Notes under the pieces: generated by a model
The model's database searches: none
What the model saw: the letters and a program-made list of their open reading frames with translations, nothing else
What the model was told of the DNA's origin: nothing
Shown: one piece after another, positions 57,658 to 64,000 of the stretch
Position numbering within the stretch: the first letter of the stretch is position 1
Layout of the letters: every line of letters starts with the position of its first letter
Translations under genes and position numbers: made by a program
Assembly (NCBI RefSeq): GCF_003315075.1
Contig: NZ_QNRJ01000003.1
Span: 248,001 to 312,000, forward strand
DNA from: Rossellomorea aquimaris
GTDB taxonomy: Bacteria; Bacillota; Bacilli; Bacillales; Bacillaceae_B
Direction of reading: 5' to 3'
DNA: 64,000 nucleotides

Positions 57658-59214
57658 ATGAATAAAGAGACATTACAGCAAAGTATGTACGATTTGATTG
57701 TGGAAACATCCACGAACCTGCCAAAGGATGTCAGACGTGCGATCCGGTCGGCGAAAGCCCGTGAGAACGCCGGTACGCGTTCGGCGATGAGCTTGGACAC
57801 GATTTCAAATAACGTAAAGATGGCGGATGACAATGTATCACCGATTTGTCAAGATACGGGACTTCCGACTTTTAAAATAAAAACACCCGTCGGCGTGAAT
57901 CAGCTTGAAATCAAAGAAGCGATCTATGCTGCCATGGTACAGGCGACGAAGGACGGGAAGCTTCGTCCAAACTCCGTTGATTCATTGACTGGGGCAAACT
58001 CAGGGGACAATCTGGGCTTAGGGACACCGGTCATCAAGTTCGAGCAGTGGGAAAAGGATTATATCGATGCGCGTCTGATCTTAAAAGGTGGCGGTTGTGA
58101 AAATAAAAACATCCAGTACAGCCTTCCGTGTGAACTTGAAGGGCTGGGCCGTGCCGGACGTGACCTGGATGGAATCCGTAAATGCGTGATGCATTCGGTG
58201 TATCAGGCCCAGGGACAAGGCTGCAGTGCCGGCTTCATCGGCGTTGGAATCGGGGGAGACCGTTCTTCAGGCTATGACCTGGCAAAAGAACAACTATTCC
58301 GTTCCGTTGATGATGTGAATGCGAATGAAGATCTTCGCAAGTTGGAAGAGTATGTGATGGACCATGCAAATGAGCTTGGAATCGGCACGATGGGATTCGG
58401 CGGCGAAACGACTCTGCTAGGATGTAAGGTTGGTGTAATGAACCGCATTCCTGCCAGCTTCTTCGTATCCGTTGCGTATAACTGCTGGGCATTCCGTCGT
58501 TTAGGGGTGAAGCTTGATGTGGAATCGGGCGGTATCGACGAATGGTTCTACCAGGAAGGCGAGAAAATCGACCTGACTCAAGGATCAGAGGCCGAGCTTG
58601 AAACGGCAGCGGCTTCTTCCGGGGAACAGCCAAACGTAGTCGTACTGGAAGCACCGATTACCGAAGAAAAAATCCGTGAGCTGAAAGTGGGAGACGTGGT
58701 TCATATCAACGGCCGTATGTACACCGGCCGTGACGCGATCCATAAACACTTGAGCGACAACGATGCACCGGTTGATCTTGACGGTCAAATCATCTATCAC
58801 TGTGGTCCGGTCATGCTGAAGGACGATGAGGGCAACTGGCACGTGAAAGCGGCTGGTCCGACGACATCGATTCGCGAGGAGCCTTATCAAGGGGATATCA
58901 TGAAGCGTTTCGGTATCCGGGCGGTCATCGGAAAAGGCGGAATGGGTCCGAAAACCCTTGCTGCCTTGAAAGATCACGGCGGAGTGTACCTGAATGCCAT
59001 CGGTGGAGCGGCTCAGTACTATGCAGATTGTATCAAGGGTGTAGACGGAGTGGATCTGATGCAGTTCGGTATTCCAGAAGCGATGTGGCACCTGAATGTG
59101 GAAGGCTTCACAGCGGTTGTGACGATGGATTCCCATGGTAACAGCCTGCATGAAGAAGTGGATAAATCGTCATTGGAAAAATTAGCTCAGTTTAAAGAGC
59201 CTGTTTTTAAATAA
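57658..59214 (+). CDS. fumA: Class I (iron-sulfur) fumarate hydratase
   Basis: 518-residue [4Fe-4S] fumarase with N-terminal alpha and C-terminal beta domains fused. The likely cluster ligands are Cys64 (VSPICQDTGLP), Cys189 (GQGCSAGFIG) and Cys276 (VAYNCWAFR). The substrate loop GGGCENKNIQ and the beta-domain GAAQYYADC are intact. It interconverts fumarate and malate in the TCA cycle; oxygen-labile compared with FumC. The ATG follows AGAGGGGGAG. Tartrate dehydratase is an alternative but less likely given the fused form. Confidence 0.9.
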   Translation: MNKETLQQSMYDLIVETSTNLPKDVRRAIRSAKARENAGTRSAMSLDTISNNVKMADDNVSPICQDTGLPTFKIKTPVGVNQLEIKEAIYAAMVQATKDGKLRPNSVDSLTGANSGDNLGLGTPVIKFEQWEKDYIDARLILKGGGCENKNIQYSLPCELEGLGRAGRDLDGIRKCVMHSVYQAQGQGCSAGFIGVGIGGDRSSGYDLAKEQLFRSVDDVNANEDLRKLEEYVMDHANELGIGTMGFGGETTLLGCKVGVMNRIPASFFVSVAYNCWAFRRLGVKLDVESGGIDEWFYQEGEKIDLTQGSEAELETAAASSGEQPNVVVLEAPITEEKIRELKVGDVVHINGRMYTGRDAIHKHLSDNDAPVDLDGQIIYHCGPVMLKDDEGNWHVKAAGPTTSIREEPYQGDIMKRFGIRAVIGKGGMGPKTLAALKDHGGVYLNAIGGAAQYYADCIKGVDGVDLMQFGIPEAMWHLNVEGFTAVVTMDSHGNSLHEEVDKSSLEKLAQFKEPVFK

Positions 59215-59222
59215 GGAAATGG

Positions 59223-59256
59223 AACCACCTCGTTAAAGTTGCGGGGTGGTTTTTCT
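59223..59256 (+). terminator. fumA terminator
   Basis: AACCACC and GGTGGTT arms with a T-tract. Confidence 0.82.
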
Positions 59257-59334
59257 ATTGGGTATTTATGTTAAAATATGAAACCATAAAGACTATTTTT
59301 CGTATTACATACAAACAGGATCTGGAGGGCTACG

Positions 59335-59901
59335 ATGATTTTCAATAAATTAGTGAGCATGTTGTTTCTTTCCTTGATGGTGTTCTTAACAGGGTGTGCA
59401 AGCAATAGTGAAAAATCGAATATCACTTCCATTAAAGATGTGAACGTTGATACGTTAAAAGAAAACAGTGGAACCTATGTGGGGGATAACTCCAAAGTCA
59501 GTGCGATCCTTCAGGAATTGCCCGGGGGGGAAACGATTCAGGAGATCGATCTTTCAGGGGAAATGGTGAAGGTGACCTATGGCCATAAAGAAGAGAGCCT
59601 CACTCAAAGTGAAGTGAATGAGTTTTGGTTTGATGGTAATCATGCCGACCGGAAGAACTTTTATTACAACGCCATCTACCTGACCCTTCTCGTTCCGAAT
59701 GCAGAGGAATATCACTTCCAAGTAGACGAATCCATGGTATCCGTTTCAAGGGAAAAAATGGTCAAGAACCTCCAGGATGAATTTGAAGAATTCCCAACTG
59801 GCCAAGCCATCTGGGATAAAAAAATCGTATCTCAATTCATCGATGAACACAACGGAAAACTAACCGAAATGGCCACGAAGTATCAGACGTTTTTTGAGTG
59901 A
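59335..59901 (+). CDS. DUF4825 lipoprotein
   Basis: 188 residues with a lipoprotein signal (lipobox LTGC, Cys at about 22) and a DUF4825 domain starting TYVGDNSKVSAILQELPGGE. The start is ATG at 59335 after CTGGAGGGC. It is a membrane-anchored surface protein of unknown function. The stop codon overlaps the first base of a solo GAGGGACGGACCT element. Confidence 0.8.
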   Translation: MIFNKLVSMLFLSLMVFLTGCASNSEKSNITSIKDVNVDTLKENSGTYVGDNSKVSAILQELPGGETIQEIDLSGEMVKVTYGHKEESLTQSEVNEFWFDGNHADRKNFYYNAIYLTLLVPNAEEYHFQVDESMVSVSREKMVKNLQDEFEEFPTGQAIWDKKIVSQFIDEHNGKLTEMATKYQTFFE

Positions 59902-59912
59902 GGGACGGACCT
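59900..59912. repeat. Solo GAGGGACGGACCT element
   Basis: One copy beginning inside the stop codon of the DUF4825 gene; no inverted partner. Confidence 0.85.
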
Positions 59913-59936
59913 TTAGAGCTTGTCTGTTCACAATTT

Positions 59937-60000
59937 GGCGCAGCAAGTGTTGATAAGTGCCGCGACAAACATTGAAGGTACCGCAACAAATCTTTGCTGC
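59937..60000. repeat. CCGCRACAAA array, 21-bp period
   Basis: CCGCGACAAA at 59960 and CCGCAACAAA at 59981, with a diverged GCGCAGCAAG at about 59938. It lies between the lipoprotein gene and pdaA. Confidence 0.65.
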
Positions 60001-60108
60001 AAAACAAAAATTCACATCATCACACCCATATATGGATACTTTTAGTACACATGAATCCTCCCCATTCTCAAAAACTAAGGGAAACGGAAGTGAAAGAAGG
60101 GTTCAATT

Positions 60109-60885
60109 TTGCGGAATTCACTAAAAGTGTTGATGATAGCGTCAATCTTAGTATTACTCATCCCTGCACAAGCTTATGCAGTTTCGAATAATCCGATTGG
60201 CTGGGGATTTAAGAAGAGTCAGAATGAAGTTCCTGCAGAAGCAGGAACTCAGCATGATCGGCTGCTTGAGAAATATGATGCTTTTTACAAAGGATCACCG
60301 GATAAAAAAGTCCTGTATCTGACCTTTGATAACGGGTATGAAAATGGCTACACAGGTCAGATCCTTGATGTCTTGAAACAGGAAAAAGTACCGGCGACCT
60401 TCTTCGTGACAGGTCACTATTTACTTAGCGCTGAAGATCTGGTCAAGCGCATGGTGAAAGAAGGGCATATCGTCGGGAACCATTCCTGGCATCACCCGGA
60501 CTTCACGGCAAGCTCGGATCAAAAAATCCGGGAAGAGCTGCAAAAAGTAAAAGTGAAAACGAAGGAACTGACAGGTCAGAAAGAAATGAACTACCTGCGT
60601 CCCCCAAGAGGTGTATTCTCTGAACGCACTCTCCAAATTGCGAAAGAGGAAGGTTACACTCACGTCTTTTGGTCCCTCGCCTTTATCGATTGGAAAACCG
60701 ATCAGCAAAGAGGATGGCAATACTCGTACGACAATATCATGGCCCAAGCCCACCCAGGCGCGATCATCCTTCTGCACTCCGTCTCCAAAGACAACGCAGA
60801 CGCCATGGAAAAATCCATAAAGGACCTAAAGAAAAGAGGCTACACCTTCAAAAGCCTGGATGAACATCCAATGATGAAAAAATAA
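60109..60885 (+). CDS. pdaA: Spore cortex delta-lactam de-N-acetylase PdaA
   Basis: 258-residue exported polysaccharide deacetylase with signal peptide (about 1-24), a family region NNPIGWGFKKSQNEVP, and the NodB domain: YLTFDNGYENG (Asp-Asn variant typical of PdaA) and HSWHHPDFT zinc ligands, ending in IILLHSVSKDN. It deacetylates muramic residues so that muramic delta-lactam forms in spore cortex, needed for germination. The TTG start is 8 nt from AAGGG. The repeat hairpin begins at the base after the stop. Confidence 0.93.
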   Translation: MRNSLKVLMIASILVLLIPAQAYAVSNNPIGWGFKKSQNEVPAEAGTQHDRLLEKYDAFYKGSPDKKVLYLTFDNGYENGYTGQILDVLKQEKVPATFFVTGHYLLSAEDLVKRMVKEGHIVGNHSWHHPDFTASSDQKIREELQKVKVKTKELTGQKEMNYLRPPRGVFSERTLQIAKEEGYTHVFWSLAFIDWKTDQQRGWQYSYDNIMAQAHPGAIILLHSVSKDNADAMEKSIKDLKKRGYTFKSLDEHPMMKK

Positions 60886-60940
60886 GAGGGACGGACCTTC
60901 ATTCCTAGGACCTGGTCCTAGGAAATGAGGTCCGTCCCTC
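60886..60940. repeat. 55-bp GAGGGACGGACCT palindromic element, copy 2
   Basis: Same length and outer arms as 1144-1198, with TTCCTAGGACC and GGTCCTAGGAA as inner arms. It separates the convergent pdaA and DUF4362 genes. Confidence 0.92.
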
Positions 60941-60946
60941 AACTCT

Positions 60947-61396
60947 TTAATACCAAAGCACACTGTCATCGGCATCTTTCCGGTCACAATCGGCCAACCT
61001 ATACATATGGTCCGCCATTTCCCCGTTTTGTACATACTCGATATTCTCACAGGACATCTTTACAATCTCACCATTACCGAACGTATCCCGCCGTGAGTCC
61101 CTTACGGAATGAAGGACATTCCCGTCAAACTCGAGGTCGTGCAAAATAGGATCACCTTCTTCTGTATAAGAAACAATCCGAATGCGATCCTCCACATCAT
61201 CCACCACATTCTGATAAAACTCTTCAAACCTCTCCATATTCTCTACATTCCCATGAGTATTCACTATATCTGTCTCCACAGGCTCATAAGCCCCCGCTTG
61301 TTTCCCCGCTTGAGTCTCCACCTGATTGCCGGGCTCCCCGCAACCACCCACACAGAATAAAAGGAACAAACCAGCCATCATCCATCTCTTCACCAA
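60947..61396 (-). CDS. DUF4362 lipoprotein
   Basis: 149 residues: signal and lipobox (VGGC, Cys at about 19), a Glu/Gln/Gly linker, and a DUF4362 domain with VNTHGNVENMERFEEFYQNV and IRIVSYTEEGDPILHDLEFD, plus two cysteines that could form a disulfide. Surface lipoprotein of unknown role in Bacillus. Convergent with pdaA; its upstream region carries two more repeat cores. Confidence 0.8.
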   Translation of the reverse strand: MVKRWMMAGLFLLFCVGGCGEPGNQVETQAGKQAGAYEPVETDIVNTHGNVENMERFEEFYQNVVDDVEDRIRIVSYTEEGDPILHDLEFDGNVLHSVRDSRRDTFGNGEIVKMSCENIEYVQNGEMADHMYRLADCDRKDADDSVLWY

Positions 61397-61423
61397 TTAC
61401 ATCATCCCTTTCAGAAATTCCAT

Positions 61424-61473
61424 GAGGTCCGTCCCTGTACTTCAGCCCCCATACTTTCAGAGGTCCGTCCCTC
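61424..61473. repeat. Two direct GAGGTCCGTCCCT elements
   Basis: Reverse-complement cores at 61424-61436 and 61460-61473, 36 bp apart and in direct orientation, in a gap between divergent genes. Confidence 0.85.
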
Positions 61474-61562
61474 AGCTATTGTATTAGACGAACGACAACG
61501 TTGAGGTGTTACACCGACGGTATGCTATAATACACATACAAGTTTTGTGCGGAAGGATGAGG

Positions 61563-62435
61563 ATGATGGTGATAAGGAATGTTAAGGTTGAAGGTCCGTA
61601 TGATTTTGACCGGGTACTGGAGAGGCTGGCGCTGGATCCGTTGAACGCAGTGGATCAGGAAGACCGAAGCGTGAAGGTTCCCTACTATCTCTCTGATGGG
61701 AAAGGGGAGGTCATCAAGGTTCAGGCGACAGGCACCACGGATCAGCCTGAGTTCAGCATGACGTTTGAAAATGAAGAAAATCTTGAAGAGAAGCAGAGCC
61801 GAATCTCGGACATTTTCCAGTGGCACACCGGTCTCCGGGACATGCATGAGCACTTCCTGCAGACCGACCTGAAGCCCATTTTCGAGGAGCATATCGGGAC
61901 GCCCATCATCTTGGAATTCGACCCGTTTGCAACGATTATCAAAAGCATCGTCCATCAGCAGCTGAACCTGAAATTTGCCTTCACCCTGACCCATCGTTTT
62001 GTCACAAAATATGGCTGGCAAAAGGATGGGGTCTGGTTCTATCCATCACCGGAAATAGTCGCCGGGCTCACTGTGGAAGAACTGCGGGAGCTGCAATTCA
62101 GTCAGCGGAAAGCGGAATATGCGATCGGCATCGGGCAAAAGGTATCGAACGGCGAACTGGACCTGGACAAACTGGCCGAGCAGCCGGACGAAGAAGTGAT
62201 CAAGGAACTTACCAAAATCCGGGGCATCGGCCCATGGACAGCCCAAAGCTTTCTGTTATTCGGACTCGGTCGGCCGAATCTCTTCCCGAAAGCGGATATC
62301 GGCATCCAAAATGCCGTCAAGAAATTATTCCAAATGGATCAAAAACCGACCATGGATGAGCTTGACCAATTCAGCACATCCTGGCATCCTTATTTAAGCT
62401 ATGCATCCTTGTATTTATGGAGAAGTATCGAATAG
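61563..62435 (+). CDS. yfjP: DNA-3-methyladenine glycosylase II family (YfjP)
   Basis: About 290-residue HhH-GPD base-excision glycosylase removing alkylated purines. An N-terminal AlkA-like domain precedes the catalytic part with the Q-loop VHQQLNLKFAFTLTHRFV, the helix-hairpin-helix LTKIRGIGPWTAQSFLLFG and the catalytic Asp in FPKADIGIQ. The start could be ATG 61557, 61563 or 61566; GGAAGGA and spacing favour 61563. An extended -10 (TGCTATAAT) is at 61523-61531. Probably cotranscribed with the next gene (15-nt gap). Confidence 0.88.
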   Translation: MMVIRNVKVEGPYDFDRVLERLALDPLNAVDQEDRSVKVPYYLSDGKGEVIKVQATGTTDQPEFSMTFENEENLEEKQSRISDIFQWHTGLRDMHEHFLQTDLKPIFEEHIGTPIILEFDPFATIIKSIVHQQLNLKFAFTLTHRFVTKYGWQKDGVWFYPSPEIVAGLTVEELRELQFSQRKAEYAIGIGQKVSNGELDLDKLAEQPDEEVIKELTKIRGIGPWTAQSFLLFGLGRPNLFPKADIGIQNAVKKLFQMDQKPTMDELDQFSTSWHPYLSYASLYLWRSIE

Positions 62436-62450
62436 AACGGACGTGAACCA

Positions 62451-63848
62451 ATGAAAAAGCAATACGAGAAAAAGCAACATAATGAAGTGAAAATCGAGCT
62501 GAAACAACAGTTTCCTCTGACCATAAAAAAAATCGGCATCAACGGTGAAGGAGTCGGTTTCTTTAAACGAAAGATCGTCTTCGTACCTGGAGCACTGACC
62601 GGAGAAGAAGTGGTCGTCGAAGTGACCAAGGTCCACCCGAAATTCACCGAAGCCCGCATCAAAAAGATACGGAAGAAGTCACCACAGCGTACCAAAGCTC
62701 CATGCCCGGTATACGAGCAGTGCGGAGGCTGCCAGCTTCAGCATCTCTCATATGAAGGACAACTGGATGCCAAACGGGACATCCTGCTTCAATCTCTCGA
62801 GCGTCACACGAAGCTTAGATTGGAAGACTTGGACATCCGTCCGACGATTGGAATGGACAATCCATGGCACTACCGGAACAAAAGCCAATTCCAAGTGGGG
62901 ATCCAACACGGCAAGGCCATCGCAGGCCTATACAGCATGAACTCTAACAAGCTGATCGACATCGATGAGTGTATCGTTCAGCACCCGCTGACAAATAAAG
63001 TGACAACCGAAATCAAGCGCATCATCAACGACTTCAACATCCCTGTCTTTGATGATAAAAAGAAGAAGCCGATCCTGAAAACGATCGTCACCCGTGTCGG
63101 CTTTGAAACAGGGGAAGTTCAGGTCGTACTCGTGACGTCTGAGAAAAAAATCCCCCGCAAGGAATTGCTGATCAACGAGATCCAGAAACGACTTCCGGAA
63201 GTCGTCTCCATCGCCCAAAACATCAACCCGAAAAAAACGGCACTCGTATTTGGGGATGAAACAATCCATTTGTCCGGAAAAGAAAGCATCGAAGAACGCC
63301 TGGAAGAGTTCACCTACGAACTATCCGCACGTGCGTTCTTCCAGCTCAACCCGATCCAGACGAGTAAGTTATATAATGAAGCGAAGAAAGCAGCGGCCCT
63401 TACAGGTGAAGAAAAAGTCGTCGATGCCTACTGTGGCGTCGGAACCATCGGATTATGGCTTGCTGATGGAACCAAAGAAATCCGCGGAATGGATGTCATC
63501 AAGGAAGGAATCGATGACGCGAAGAAGAACGCCAAGAAGTTCGGAGTCGATCACGCTGAATACTTCGTCGGAGGTGCCGAAACCCTCATGCCAAAATGGA
63601 AAAACGAAGGCTGGCGTCCGGATGTGGTCGTGGTCGATCCGCCACGAACCGGTTGCGACAACAAGCTTCTTGATACGCTGAAAGAAGTAAAACCGAAGAC
63701 ATTCGTGTATGTATCCTGCAACCCATCGACCCTCGCCAAGGATATCGATTATTTGAAGAAGCAGTATCGGGTGGAGTATTTGCAGCCGGTGGATATGTTC
63801 CCGCAGACTGCGCACGTAGAAGTTGTGGCGAAGCTGATTCTAAAATAA
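62451..63848 (+). CDS. yfjO: 23S rRNA (uracil-C5)-methyltransferase, RlmD/RlmCD family (YfjO)
   Basis: 465-residue RNA m5U methyltransferase: N-terminal TRAM domain (about 15-75), an Fe-S cysteine cluster ([14 protein letters not shown]), and a C-terminal Rossmann domain with [27 protein letters not shown] and the catalytic cysteine in [14 protein letters not shown]. It matches B. subtilis YfjO; the paralogue YefA is RlmCD, so the target base here is not certain. The ATG follows GAACGGACG weakly. Last complete gene in the window. Confidence 0.9.
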   Translation: MKKQYEKKQHNEVKIELKQQFPLTIKKIGINGEGVGFFKRKIVFVPGALTGEEVVVEVTKVHPKFTEARIKKIRKKSPQRTKAPCPVYEQCGGCQLQHLSYEGQLDAKRDILLQSLERHTKLRLEDLDIRPTIGMDNPWHYRNKSQFQVGIQHGKAIAGLYSMNSNKLIDIDECIVQHPLTNKVTTEIKRIINDFNIPVFDDKKKKPILKTIVTRVGFETGEVQVVLVTSEKKIPRKELLINEIQKRLPEVVSIAQNINPKKTALVFGDETIHLSGKESIEERLEEFTYELSARAFFQLNPIQTSKLYNEAKKAAALTGEEKVVDAYCGVGTIGLWLADGTKEIRGMDVIKEGIDDAKKNAKKFGVDHAEYFVGGAETLMPKWKNEGWRPDVVVVDPPRTGCDNKLLDTLKEVKPKTFVYVSCNPSTLAKDIDYLKKQYRVEYLQPVDMFPQTAHVEVVAKLILK

Positions 63849-63971
63849 AACCTTGATATCGACGATGAATTTGACACGTTCACGGTCAGCGCAGAAAATA
63901 CATGTGACATCGACTTCTCTCATGAAGCGGTGAAGAATTTTTTTGAATACCTGCTTAAAACCACACTCTAA
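63849..63971 (+). pseudogene. Possible gene remnant in frame after yfjO
   Basis: Directly after the yfjO stop the same frame stays open for 40 codons (NLDIDDEFDTFTVSAE...HEAVKNFFEYLLKTTL) before a TAA. There is no start codon or ribosome site, and the yfjO protein already ends at its usual family C-terminus. It may be the tail of a decayed gene or chance. No family recognised. Confidence 0.3.
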
Positions 63972-64000
63972 AGCAAAATCCTGGGCATCCCTCAATCATT

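Overview
The window reads as chromosome of a Bacillaceae bacterium related to Bacillus subtilis, possibly one of the marine Bacillus/Rossellomorea group. It has moderate-to-low GC, strong AGGAGG-type ribosome sites, many short hairpin terminators, T-box and purine leaders, and sequences matching SigB, SigD, ECF, NsrR, Fur and CcpA sites. Most genes have close B. subtilis relatives. No rRNA, tRNA, insertion sequence, phage module or CRISPR array was seen.

Layout. 0-12 kb: the 3'-truncated purine nucleoside transporter nupG behind a guanine riboswitch, yflJ, an MFS exporter, a glycine-periodic repetitive protein, aminopeptidase ampS, an NO-defence pair (nsrR, hmp) beside a small oxidase-like membrane protein, then a chemoreceptor and motAB reading away from each other behind two SigD-type promoters. 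12-23 kb: a Na+/amino-acid symporter with a structured leader, pseudouridine catabolism (psuK-psuG), a four-PAS sensor kinase, a flavin monooxygenase/methyltransferase pair and an orphan lysine/ornithine N-hydroxylase. 23-25 kb: stress genes yfkM (SigB-type promoter), yfkK, a YtxH-like gene and yfkH. 25-30 kb: a LytS/LytTR two-component pair followed by a CstA-family transporter with a cre site, the architecture of a pyruvate-sensing BtsSR/BtsT system. 30-36 kb: an ECF sigma/anti-sigma pair, an MFS transporter plus helical protein behind a T-box whose specifier codon reads CCA (Pro), then proS behind a second T-box reading CCT (Pro). 37-46 kb: a large membrane protein, a LacI regulator with a GH16 laminarinase-like enzyme, and a PTS permease with a phosphatase-like partner. 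46-64 kb: Fur-box-preceded Fe(II) efflux ATPase pfeT, then a stretch in the same order as the B. subtilis yfk/yfj region (yfkF, gsp26-like gene, chaA/yfkE, yfkD, yfkAB, yfjT, pdaA, yfjP, yfjO) with additions, the most striking being a cysteine-rich protein made of three alternating A-B domain pairs.

Intergenic DNA is unusually patterned. (i) A family built on GAGGGACGGACCT occurs solo, as near-perfect hairpins and as a three-unit tandem hairpin cluster; two 55-bp copies 60 kb apart differ by a compensatory base-pair change. (ii) Mixed arrays of the palindromes TGTACCWGGTACA and GTGCCWGGCAC share a 39-bp homologous unit. (iii) Four AT-rich arrays carry locus-specific cores repeated at 20-21 bp, one with six copies at exactly 20 bp. 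(iv) A cluster of DnaA-box matches lies at about 46.0 kb. The strongest candidates for undescribed biology are the proline T-box/MFS operon, the A-B cysteine-rich protein and the repeat families.
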